This document shows positions 11,530 to 21,848 of a DNA stretch of 64,000 nucleotides, piece after piece. Numbering within the stretch: the first letter of the stretch is position 1; each line of letters opens with the position of its first letter. Under the pieces are notes generated by a model. The model had not been told where the DNA came from, searched no databases, and saw only the letters and a list, made by a program, of their open reading frames with translations. Source of the stretch: Ligula intestinalis (lineage: Eukaryota; Platyhelminthes; Cestoda; Diphyllobothriidea; Diphyllobothriidae); assembly GCA_036362985.1 (NCBI GenBank), contig JAYGXS010000003.1, positions 44,448,071 through 44,512,070 on the forward strand, given 5' to 3'. The position numbers and the translations under genes were made by a program.

Positions 11530-12180
11530 AAAGCTTGCCGCTTTTACTACTATTATTACTACAGCTTCTATCGATACTGCTACAACTATTACTACTGCTA
11601 TTATTATCACTTCTGCTTCTACTATTACTCCTGCTAATACTAATAATTCTATCATTTATACTACTACTATCGGTATTACGACTACTATTACTTCGACTTG
11701 TACTATTATTACTTCTATTACTATCACGTCTACTACTATTATTACTACTTCTATTATTATTGCTACAACTGCTTTTTTTATTACTTCGATTGCGACTAGT
11801 ATTACTACTATCACTTCTTATGCTACTAGTATTACTACTGCTACTGCTATAACTCACGCTTCTACTATTACTGCTGCTTTCAGATTTAATGCTGCTATTA
11901 CTATTATTTTGACTGCTACTATTATTGCTACTTCTATCACTTCCACTACTACTATATCCACTGCTAATACTAATACTTTTGCTATTATTTCTCTTACTAT
12001 TACTGTTGCTTTCATTATTACTATTACTTTGACTAGTACTGTTATTACTTCTGTTACTTTCACGCCTACTACTATTATTACTACGACAAATATTATTATT
12101 GCTACCAATATTACGACTGCTATTATAATTACTTTGACTGCTACTAGTATTACTCCTGCTACTGCTGGCATTATTAATAC
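11530..12180. repeat. Long degenerate trinucleotide (ACT/ATT/GCT) region
   Basis: About 650 bp has strict period-3 texture built from TAC/TAT/ACT/ATT/GCT units with many substitutions. It yields overlapping long open frames on both strands (poly-Leu/Ile, Thr/Ile, Ser/Asn, Val/Ile). These are by-products of the repeat, not genes. Confidence 0.85.
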
Positions 12181-13258
12181 GGTATCCTCTTCGGTGGTAC
12201 CGACTGAAAGTACAGGAATTTCTGCGAGTGGCGGGGTAAGAAGATAGAGCTGGACAAGAGTGGTTTCTGCCTGCTCTTCTTCTTCCTTCCCAACAACCGC
12301 CGTTGGGAAGGGAACAGCCAGCTAATGAGACTCATTGTGAATTTTTTGTGTGCAATCCCTCCTGCCATACTAGCTCTCTCTCACCCCCTCCCTCCCGTCT
12401 TGTGTTCGGTCTTGCAGAACGCCTCCCTCCGGTGCCGGGGTGCAGTCGGAGGGAGCAGGCTTGGACGAGGTGAAACAGAGTCTTCGCCTGGTTGCAACTG
12501 CTTTGGACGCTCACCCCGACGCAGAGGCGGCGTCCGTCGGCAAAGCCAGGACGGAATCCTCGGGGTCGCTGCTGCCGCAGCAAAATTCGAAACCCAGTCG
12601 TCCGTACGGCGTGCGCAAGTTCATCTCCCGACCGACTCTCCGTCCGCACTAAATTACCCCTGGGACTGGGAGTTGAGGCTGTTGCCGCGCAACCGTCACC
12701 TCATTCAAAATGACGCTCAACCTGTCCATCGCCCCTCTCCTCCCCCTCCAAACTGTCCACCGCTCCTCTTCCTCCCCCTCCTCACTGCGTTTGCACAGGC
12801 TTCCATTATGTCCTCTGTCTCAAATTGCCTCATTTTACGATGTATCTTTCTCTAATTATCTTTCTGTGCTCACACCCCTTCTCTTGCTTTGAAATATTTT
12901 ATCAGAGTACAGCTGCTCTACTTTTCTCCGTCTCCTGGGTTTTGGCAAAGCTGGGGGGAAGTTGCTTTACTGGCTGATTTTTTGTTGTTTTCCCTGGCGT
13001 CTTTAAAAATTAATCTCTAGGTTTGTTCGAGACGCGTCCGATTCCAATTAAGAACTCGAAGATTGCGCCAGTTTTCATTAAATATTCAATAAGTTGTTTT
13101 GAGGTACATTGCCTGATGAACATAGGTAATCTGCTGCAGTCTAGGTACTGTTTCTCTACTTTCAGAAGACAGCCCAGATCAAGTCATATCTTATCTATGG
13201 ATGCATTTGCTTAAATTTACGTTGTTGTTTCATAGGTTTCGGCACCTAAAGCTTAGTT
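12181..13258. other. GC-rich then AT-rich spacer, no gene recognised
   Basis: Positions 12330-12720 are CpG- and C-rich with overlapping open frames up to 176 codons in several frames. None shows a domain or convincing codon bias. After about 12850 the DNA returns to AT-rich sequence. Confidence 0.4.
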
Positions 13259-13322
13259 TGAGAAGAAGAAGAAGAAGAAGAACAAGAAGAACAAGAAGAA
13301 GAACAAGAAGAAGAAGAAGAAG
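13259..13322. repeat. GAA/GAACAA microsatellite
   Basis: A (GAA)n tract with AAC interruptions lies immediately outside the left end of foldback 2. Similar GAA/TTC tracts flank the ends of several lineage II PLE copies. Confidence 0.95.
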
Positions 13323-13355
13323 CTTTGTAAAACACCGGGATCATGGTTTTATTAT

Positions 13356-13394
13356 TCTGAATCTTTGGGCTCCTCTAGAAGTCCACCGTCAGAG
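13356..13394 (-). ncRNA. Hammerhead-like terminal unit, left end of foldback 2
   Basis: On the minus strand the sequence is CUGACGG, then a stem-loop-like segment, AAAGAUUCAG and an AATAAAA. It is the decayed inverted partner of the unit at 13982-14016. Its GAAA box is altered. Confidence 0.3.
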
Positions 13395-13648
13395 ATGGGA
13401 AACGGCAAAAAATAGGATGGCTAGTTGTGGCGTGTGTACAAAACAACTAAAATTTGAACGTGTAGAAAATCAATAATTGTGTAGTATTGTCACCGACGGG
13501 CCACTGCGGACTGTGTCAGTCTGTGCAAGTAGGCGAGATCGGCGTTTTTGGTGGGAATATTTGCAGAAATAAAGTCGAAAACGAAAAGAAGCAACAAATA
13601 TAGGGGAAAGGGTCAATTAAAAGTAATAGGGGAGGGGAAGAGGATCAA

Positions 13649-13873
13649 TTAACCACCAGTGCCGTGCGTCTGGAGATACCTGTGTATGGCAAAATATGCG
13701 GACGCCTGCTCAATACACCGGTTAACTGATTTGCCATCCGATGCCCAGGCTTCAATCAGTTCTCGGCCCGTCTTGCTGCCAGCTTGGGCAACTATCTTCG
13801 CGGCTGCGAAGTCGAACTCGTGACCGAATACGCCGATCTCGCCTACTTGCACTGATTGACATAGCCCGCAGTG
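13649..13873 (-). pseudogene. C-terminal GIY-YIG fragment of a Penelope-like element
   Basis: The minus-strand frame contains 'FGHEFDFAAAKIV', then 'TGRELIEAWASD' and 'SVNRCIEQASAYFA', ending at a stop at 13649-13651. This is the C-terminal third of the GIY-YIG domain in one PLE lineage: a His-rich 'GHEF' block, then the catalytic Glu in 'ELIEAW' and the Asn in 'SVNR'. The sequence upstream in the frame (towards 13942) is the arm sequence and does not look like nuclease, so the domain is cut at the inverted-repeat junction near 13850. The GIY and YIG motifs themselves are missing. Confidence 0.75.
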
Positions 13874-13981
13874 GTCAGTAGGCGTCCACTTCATGCAATT
13901 ATTGATTATCTTACGTTCAAATTTTGGTTGTTTTGTACACACGTCGCAAATAGCCGCCCCATTTGCTGCTATCTTTCACCT

Positions 13982-14016
13982 CTGACGATAGACTCCTGCA
14001 GGAGCTTGAAAGCTCA
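13982..14016 (+). ncRNA. Hammerhead-like terminal unit, right end of foldback 2
   Basis: CUGACGA is followed by UAGA, a short palindromic hairpin (CUCC-UGCA-GGAG), CUU, GAAA and GCUCAG, with AATAAAA just downstream. The same order (CUGANGA, hairpin, GAAAGCUCAG) occurs at the 3' end of the 57-kb PLE. The extra bases between core and hairpin depart from a canonical hammerhead, so activity is uncertain. Confidence 0.4.
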
Positions 14017-14042
14017 GACCAATAAAACAAATAATCGGGTTA

Positions 14043-15239
14043 TTAAGTTGGTTTGGCAAATTTGCTTTATTTGAGTTGACCCAAGTGTGAAAAACTCTAG
14101 GTGTTCAACAAAGCTTCTTCTTCTCAAACTATATACGTATCTGGAATGTGAACCTTTCCTCAACCATACGGCTTAATATGCGGTCAGCGATTTCGCATAC
14201 GAGGTCCGCTGCGTAGTAATTGGAGAAAGCAAACACTTCGGAGCTAAAAAATTTTACGAACTTAGCAGTGGGAAGCGGAAACCTTTCGGTGAGGGACGCT
14301 TTTAAAATTCAGGTTAAACTTTGCCTTTCATTGCAGAATGAATACAAACATCTCAATATCATCATTTAGGAGGGAAATGAATTTTAAATCCAAAGACGCA
14401 TCTGCATCTTTTTGCTGAAATCCCATAGCGAAAGGATTTTCGGAATTTAAATAAAAATTATGACCATATAATACTAGCAAAGAAGCGCGTGGCGTAATTT
14501 ATCCAGTCAAACTAACGGCCTTTATCATGTAGCGGTATGTTGTATCCTCGTAAATGTACAAATCGACATGGTAGTACCAACCGATTCGACTTAAGTTAAA
14601 GGAACTGTTTATTTATTCGATTATAAATTACCGGCATTCATTGTGCGCGAGTGTATCTGGCGCTTATGATGGCTCAAACTTGGATCCTTCATTTTCATTT
14701 AAGGTAGGCAAAAGTATCAAATAAGATTTTCATGTTTTCCACCGCAGAGCTAGGCCTGAAGAAATGCACCCGTCACACAAATATTGGATACGGATCATTT
14801 CCGCTGGCTGCAAGCTGCGACGCCGGGAAATTACTTGAAATCCCTCAGGTTAAAACGAAAGTGCACATTTGGGTAAAGTCAGGAGCTAAAGATTTTCTTC
14901 GGGGAAATTTATGTCATTCTAGTGTCCCTTAACTTAAGCAAAACGCTTTTCAGAGAAATGGCTGATATTGTTTCGAGGGTTCAGAGGTAGGTTGATTTAT
15001 TATTCAGTGCATGGGACTGAGTACGACGTAGCCAGATGTGTCATCTAATAGAACGTTTTCTCTTGGCAGATTATTGCGTATGCTGCTGCTGTGAACTGCA
15101 AACTAATGGTTTTGAATTCCACCGATATACTGTGATGCACTTACCAAAATGCCGAATTTTGTGAAAGATTGATCATTACTCGCATACCGGCATGAATGCA
15201 TGTACGAAAACGTCGAACTAATATTGAACAATCTCAGCC
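14043..15239. other. AT-rich spacer
   Basis: Nothing coding is recognised. A short block at 14072-14102 ('TTGACCCAAGTGTGAAAA') recurs next to the SINE-like piece at 53.57 kb, so a SINE remnant may lie here. Confidence 0.4.
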
Positions 15240-16560
15240 AAATTTGTTACTGAAAGGAAATGTAAAAGGTACTAATTGTTTGTTAAAAAACATAAAACTT
15301 AAAAATGTTCAAGTTCCGCAGGCGTAAAAGTAGCTATAAATTAGAACAATAAACCGTGAGCTGAATGGATAGCCTGACCGACTTCTTTATATCAAACCTT
15401 GCCTTAATCAAAATATTTTAGGCATACTTTCATTAAATTACAATTTCTTACAGATTTTCCTTGAAATTCCTTTATATTTTTGATGATCTTCTGCGATCCG
15501 AAATAAGATTTCACAAACGTAGATTCTGCTCGATGTTCTTATCACATCCCTTAAAATAAGATGTATAGTTAAAGCATTTACCGACAAAATGAATTTTTAG
15601 ATATTGGTTCTAATGAAGATGGCCATGCGGGCCATATTTAGAAATTACCTCGAACGTCAAAACACTAAAGTCCGCAACAGACGTCTAATATTATTATTCC
15701 TAAGTTAAAAAAATTCTTTCGATAAAAAAAACATTTTCATTAAATATTCAGCTGGTAAATACCTGTGCATATTACTTTTTTCAAAGGGAATGACAAAATA
15801 TAAGTGGACAATTTTGACAAGGTTTTTCATTTACCTGAAAATAAATAATACAATTTTGCTGGAAATTAAATGACTCATTTTTGTCTATATATCAGAGTAT
15901 TTTACACTATACTCGTTACTTTAAGGCTCTGTTCTAAGTTTGCGAATGCAAGAAGGAGTGGCCAAATTTATGCTAAGATACTGCAAATATTATTAACCGC
16001 TTCTAAATTATGCATAAGCGGAGCATATAGCGTGTAACAAGTGTATTTCTGCATTCTTAAGATTTAATAAGATTTTTTATTACCTTCATCTCCGCGATAC
16101 TATATCGACCATTTGGTTAAGCCCAAACAAAATAAGATTAATTAGTTTTACTGCATTTTGTGGTAAAAACTGAAATTATTCATTGTTTCTGAAAATAAAT
16201 GCGATTCGTTAAACTTGGCTTCACGTGTATTTGATCAACTTCGGACGAAATCTTAAGATTCTGGAAGGGATATGTTTTTAACTTGTTTTACTTATTTTGG
16301 AGATATTCCATAGCACAATGCACATTAATATAAAGTTTGGTTCTATCATACTTAATAGCATAAGAAATTCCTTCGATATGAGACTCTTCCGAATTTTGCC
16401 AAAATCAATGCTCATTACCCTTAATAAACTAGCAGGGTGATTTTCGTGAATAAAGCAGCTTTCCAGGATTAAATCCACTCATTGGCTCAAAATAACGTAA
16501 CCAAATATATGATAAATTGCTAACTCCAGTTTCGATCATGACTTTGCATGAACGCCTTGC
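15240..16560 (-). repeat. R1 AT-rich dispersed repeat, copy 1
   Basis: Reverse-complemented, this segment aligns by eye with 27770-29110 and 62015 onward. Shared blocks include 'CTCATATCGAA', 'ATTTCYTATGCTATTA', 'GCATTGTGCTATG', 'CCCTTCCAGAA', 'GTGAAGCCAAGTTTA', 'CGCATT', and the end block 'CTAATTTATAGCTA' followed by 'TGCGGAACTTGAA'. No protein is encoded and no clear terminal repeats are seen. It could be a non-autonomous element or an ancient segmental repeat. Length is about 1.3 kb. Confidence 0.75.
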
Positions 16561-17394
16561 TACTCTATGCAAGCAAGTGCATCTAAAAATCCTCATCTAC
16601 AGATATTTCCGTATTTCTGTTCCTAATGGCTGAATCTTCCAGACATTTCCAACACCCACGTGTCTAGTATCGGTGTCAGTGAAACCTTGTATACAAAGAA
16701 CATTGCAAAAATAATTTGATCAAGGTAAAATTAAATGACCAAATTCTAGGTTGCTCGGCGATAGAACAGTTTATTTTTGATGAAAAATTAGTGTAGAATT
16801 TGTTTTTCAGTCGGGACGAGAAGCCAACGAAATTCAGCCTTTCAGATTGTAGAGTGGTGAAAACATTTATTGATGAAAAAAAATGATTTGGGCAATGCAG
16901 TGCCCTTCTTGACACAGGTCGCCCTGCTCTTCAGACAGCATTTACTAAACTTATTCCTATGTAGACGAGACATTCAGTCTTTATTTGTTCAATGTCAGGT
17001 CGCAGGCATGATGCCAAAAAAATTAGAGTGCGAAAACTTATTAAAACTGACTTGCGGCTTGACATGTGCTCGCACACGGATAGCACGAATTGAGTGAAGT
17101 TGTTATACAAATTAGAAGCGAATACAATTTTAGCGATAATTTATGCATGCTAGGTTCTTGAATTTTTGCTGAAGCATTGGCTACCCATCTGGGCATATTA
17201 CACACTGAAAATATTACTACGTAAGAGTTGGATATTTTATCTTTTATCTAATACATATGTTTAGTCTTGTTTGTAGGAATGAAGATCTTCACTAAATAGG
17301 CCACGTAAATTCCAACATATTTCTCTATTTAAAAAACAGTCTAAAATGTATGTTAGGTGTGACTAGTGCCATCATCTAATTATAAGGCTTTTGA
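16561..17394. other. Spacer, nothing recognised
   Basis: Short open frames only (for example 16870-17094). They show no domains and no repeat relationship that I can see. Confidence 0.45.
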
Positions 17395-17875
17395 GAAGAA
17401 GATGACCCGATCGCTGGGAGAAAACTTTTATTCGTCTGATGTTTCGAGATCCATTGTGGATTTTCATCAGAAATATAATCGCAGGTAGTGTGTTCACAGG
17501 AGTTTGCCATAAAATTAAAACGTGTAGAGAAGCTGATACCTAACAGGAGTGAGTGCTATTTCACCACGTCTGATTCACGACCATCTGGCCCTGCGGCGTT
17601 GGCGTTGGATGATGCGGTGGCCTGTCTGTTCCCCGAGCGGAGACCTGCTTTGGACAAATTGAATCTCAGCACAGAATATGGATTGGGCAAATCTTTGCAG
17701 TTGTTGATGGGTTTGGGGCCCGTGAACCATGACTCAAGTTATTCTCGGCTCAACCGATTGTCACCTCTTGCGAGAATTTCGGCCTCAAAATTTGAATTTG
17801 TGGCTGGTTCTCGTCGAATGAACCGCAACCCGAGAATTGGGATCATTCCGCCGCACTGCCGCCGCAAAATACATT
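17395..17875 (-). mobile_element. Penelope-like 3' fragment, lineage II (copy E)
   Basis: On the minus strand a C-terminal nuclease remnant reads 'EILARGDNRLSRE', then stop, 'LESWFTGPKPINNCKDLPNP', which corresponds to 'EILARGDNRVSRELLESLFS' in the 40-kb copy. It is followed by the 3' untranslated region, the terminal unit at 17434-17470 and a GAAGAAGA flank at 17393-17400. The opposite-strand open frame 17488-17892 is a shadow of this fragment. Confidence 0.85.
17434..17470 (-). ncRNA. Hammerhead-like terminal unit of copy E
   Basis: On the minus strand CUGAUGA is followed by AA, the hairpin AUCC-acaau-GGAU, CUC, GAAA and CAUCAGAC, then AATAAAAG. CUGAUGA and GAAA match the invariant hammerhead boxes. 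The hairpin is set off from the boxes by two to three unpaired bases, which is not canonical. Confidence 0.4.
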
Positions 17876-20800
17876 GCGTACATTCCTCTGGGTAAATCAA
17901 TACCAAATGAGTTTCCTATCTTATATAATGTTAACCAAAACTCTGAATTGTTTTCGTCTTGAAAAAACCTACTTGAATATGCTTATAACATTGGTTTGTA
18001 TGCCGCATAATCTCCAGATATCCCAGTAAGGTATGGATGGTGGTTTGTAAGTTGGCGTTCAAATCTTCTGCAGAGTTACATTGTAACAAATAATTACTTA
18101 GGTAATATGCCTTGCCTCATTGATTTTCGATGTTCTTTTAACTTCAAGGATAGTTTACGGAAACAATGCACGACTATATTCTTTCTTATACCTATTTTCG
18201 ATCAAATTACGTCTTTTTTAAAATTCTTTGCTTCAAGAAATGGATCATTTCGGCTTTAAGACAAACTTATCTATAGCCGAATCATTTTGAACCTGATCTG
18301 TTGTTATACTTGCATTCCGGGTTTCCAAACTAAATGTTTACTATCTTCCATCGAAGGAGAATTCTGCGTTTCTCTACGCTATTAGGAATGGATGTGAAGT
18401 AATTTTCGAAAGCAATGGTAAGAAATCTTTGGGTAACAAAGGGTACAACTACTCAATTAAGTGTTTTACAAATTCCCGTTACTGTAAATGACTAATTGCA
18501 TCTTTGCGTCTTTTTCGGTACCGCTCCTCGGTGATTAAATATACACTTATACAAATAAACCCATGATAGTGTCCCGTTTTCACTGGCTCTTTTTATTGAA
18601 GGTTTTTGAGACAGAAAGTAGAGCACAAAAAGCAGAATAAATTAACTTACCAATAACACTTTTTTGATGGTAAAGAGTGAGAACAGTACAAAAGCACCCT
18701 TTGTCTAGTTACCAGGGGATATTTCTAACGTACTTATTGGAAACTGCATGTCCATCTGAACGCTCCTTTGCATGTTACCTTAAATTCTGTGTCTTGTCTA
18801 CGTGTCTGTAATGAAATTTTTAACGAAGTGCTATAATGATCAAGCACCTTCTTTTTAATGACAACTGGTAGATGAAAATTTTTTCATAATTTCAAAACAA
18901 TTAGGAATATGCAAAAGGTTCTGGTGATCACTTTTTTTCCAAGTAACAGCGACTCATTAAGTAAACGTTTTTCCGCATGCTTTCTGCTCATATAACTTGG
19001 GAGACCATCAGTCTCCTCTTATGTTGAATTATGCCCTGTTGGCAACTGTTCATATCCCCACGCAGTGGATGAACTAAATCAGTTTATCTCAAGCATATGT
19101 TGGAATTTATGCAAATCGATATTTGCGTCTTGCTGTGTATCATTGTTCTGAATAGGTTCGAGGCATGCTTAAGGTAAATATTTTAATCCTTTAATGCACG
19201 GTTTCCAAATATTTTTCGTGTCCTGCACCCTTAAAATATTTTAATAGGTTAACGCAGCCATATAAAAGTTTTAAAACATAACAAAAATAAAGGTTTGAAT
19301 GGACTGAAACGAATATGCGTGTCCCAGGTTTTTTAATACTAGAAATATAAGTAGTGTTTTTGTTTTGCTTTTTTATTAGCTTTTAACTGGATAAATTGTT
19401 TCATTTGTTTTTGTTTAATGCACTTATTTTTGCATTTTTTTGTCAATTTACAAAGTGCATAATAATTAACTGTAAGCCTACTTTAAGCCCACCCAACATA
19501 CAAAGAGAGAGCTGATTTAAGTGCTCTGCACCTTTCAGGTTAGAACATTTTTCGCCAAAAATTCTAGTAGCTTCAGAAATAAATCAGCTCTCTCATACAA
19601 GCTCTGGAGACCACAGTGAAACATTTTTGTGGACTGTCCGTTCTGTTTTGGCCCCTGTGTGATTTGAACCCCCAGGCGTTTGCATACGTTTTACAACTGA
19701 CTGCTCATGTCACCGGCGGTTTACCCCTGCATTCGACCAAAACCAACCAGCCTAGCCAACAAATGGCGATTGAATGCGGAAATTCATTAAAGTTTTACGC
19801 CCCACCGGCCTCTCACTGGGTCTCCCTACGCGATGCCAACGCTGGTGGCCATCCACACCCTGAGGGAAGTTTTCGCATCGAGGTTACAGTGAAACTGCCG
19901 TCCTCTCCTCACCCCCTTCCCACTGTCAGGGAGTGGGGTGAAGCTCCACTGTCGGCTAGAGGCGTTTGGTGGAGTTTGTTTGGACAAAATGGTTCAGTTT
20001 GGTGACAAACAAAACTTGTAGGGAGCCGACAGTCTCCCAGTCAGACTCTCATTTCTTTGGCGACAACTGACCGCGCGAAGGAAGGACACGCAAGCATACA
20101 ACTACACACAGAGCGAGAAACGAAAGTTTGCCTCTCCCCCCTCCCTCCGTCTGCCTGGTAGGGGGTTTGGACTCGTTCCCGAATGTACGACTTCCGGACA
20201 CCCTCACAGGCACTGTCAAGTAGGCCATGCGGCAACCGCACAGCCTAGCACTTGTTGCCTGTTTGCATGGCAGTCAGCGCCAAACCGAGTGAGACTTTGG
20301 TGGGGGTGGGGGGGGAGAGAGGAACCACACAAGCAGAGAATGGTTGTCGCGCAAGTGATGCGTGGGACGGGAGGTGAGAGAGATAAGAAGAGTTGAATTA
20401 TTCATAAAGGGCTGTCGTCGTCCCTCAGAGTGAAACCAAGAGAATAAATGTAAACTTCAAAAATAGGATAAATTGGGCGTCCGAAATACCTTTTCCGCAG
20501 ATCGCTAGAACTGCAAAACGTTTTCCCAAGAAATGCCGTATAACATGCGGCAAAATAAATACAGCAATCGCTTTAATATCGCAGGGGTTACGTTTGGAGA
20601 CCTCCGAAAACTTCGGCGAATCAAAAATCTTAATATATATACATTAGGGCAGACTATCTCTGTAAAATCTTTCCATGAAATTATATTTCTTGGGATGCCT
20701 GCCTTTCAGTTAGACGAAACAAATCTTTATATATTTTTTATAACTTAAACATACCACAGCCCTTGTAAACTGTACTGCTCATCCTAGCACTTATATAAGC

Positions 20801-21640
20801 ACTTCCTAGGTTCTTAAACACCGCACTATACACTACTTAATATACGTAAAAGGTAATCAAAGTATGAATAAAAAGATATTACAGTACACGAAACGGCTCA
20901 TTGCTATTCACAATTGAATATTAATCGTTTATTATCTTTGAATACTGACACCGATGATGATAAAGATGCTGATGCTAAGATAAATGTACTGCACAGGTAA
21001 GTAGACTATGAGTCCAGCTCCAAAAAAAGCGCCTCTTCACCACGCGCCTCCTAAGTTGTTGGAAATGTCGGTCCTTTCAGGTACTCGTTCCTGCTTTGTG
21101 CGCTTATTTAACGTTCGCTATTTGGTTCCGATCCAATATTCCTATCGTAGGTTTTGATACAGGTTTTAGTAAGCTACTTTTATCTTATGTAAGTTAAGAA
21201 ATTATCATTCTTAAGATAAAATCGATGCTTTTTGAACCCCGTGAAAATTAGTTGAATATATCCTTGAAAAAAACGCGCAGAATATCAAGTTTGAAAAGGC
21301 AAACCGCGTTATAGCGAGGAATTCCTGAGTCTGCTTCGCGGATTTTCAAATGACGTCGAGCCATAGCCTCGCGAACTCACCAAAGAATATCAGCTCGCGG
21401 ATAAAAAGGCCCTTTTAGAGATATGAAACCTTAAAAAAAAGCAAAATGTCAAAGCAATCAAGGAGACGACAAATATGAGTGGGCTTTTCTTTTTCTGTTT
21501 GCGTTTTTCTGCCTTTTCGGATTTGTTTTTAAGATTTTCTCGTTTTCTCTTAGAAAACATCCGATAAGCGCTCAACAGTTTACAGGGAAGAATAGCAGAC
21601 CCGTATAAATGAGTACACCCTCACCGACAGGTCAGTCGAT
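17876..21640. other. Mostly AT-rich, no gene recognised; GC-rich patch at 19.6-20.4 kb
   Basis: The stretch 17876-19600 is AT-rich without features. Positions 19616-20340 are GC-richer, with a 129-codon chance frame, a C-rich run near 20137-20152 and a G-rich run at 20300-20318. A tRNA B-box-like 'GGGGTTCAAATCAC' on the minus strand near 19661-19674 is isolated and not called. The rest is AT-rich. Confidence 0.4.
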
Positions 21641-21734
21641 AAATCGTGTGAGCCAAATTAACAAGCTACAGTAACAACAAACGCAAACGTGTTTGCTCAC
21701 TTTCGCAACATTACCAACGTAATCGCCATTTTTC

Positions 21735-21848
21735 ACTTTGATGCACTGCAACTGCCTCCCTCCCTTGCCTTCTTTAAATCGAGCCTGGACCTTTTTTATC
21801 ACCGCGTAGTGACGATCACTACTGCCATCGCGATGAAGCAGTGTTGAT
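21735..21848 (+). pseudogene. Possible C-terminus of a non-LTR retrotransposon
   Basis: The plus-strand frame reads 'ALQLPPSLAFFKSSLDLFYH' and a TGA follows at 21845-21847. This resembles the conserved end of many LINE polyproteins ('WNxLPxxVVxAxSLxxFKxxLDxF'). Only this short tail can be seen. No RT motif is recognisable upstream, and the Trp is missing. It could be coincidence, so confidence is low. Confidence 0.3.

Larger units (their letters stand above)
13330..14042. mobile_element. Foldback structure 2 built from Penelope-like DNA
   Basis: Inverted arms (about 13330-13551 and 13822-14042) surround a unique middle (13552-13821). Each arm's outer end carries an outward-facing terminal unit: 13356-13394 on the minus strand and 13982-14016 on the plus strand, each followed by AATAAA. 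The middle holds the C-terminal part of a PLE GIY-YIG domain on the minus strand and a C-rich untranslated stretch (G-rich at 13598-13642 on the plus strand). This is the same architecture as foldback 1 but a different PLE lineage. Confidence 0.75.

Noticed and set aside
11498..12247. Overlapping open frames of 86-119 codons on both strands
   Set aside because: Produced by the degenerate trinucleotide tract, which lacks stop codons in several frames.
17488..17895. 135-codon plus-strand frame
   Set aside because: It is the antisense of a PLE nuclease/3' UTR fragment whose minus-strand translation matches the 40-kb copy.
19616..20005. 129-codon plus-strand frame in a GC-rich patch
   Set aside because: No recognisable motif or splice context, and composition alone explains it.
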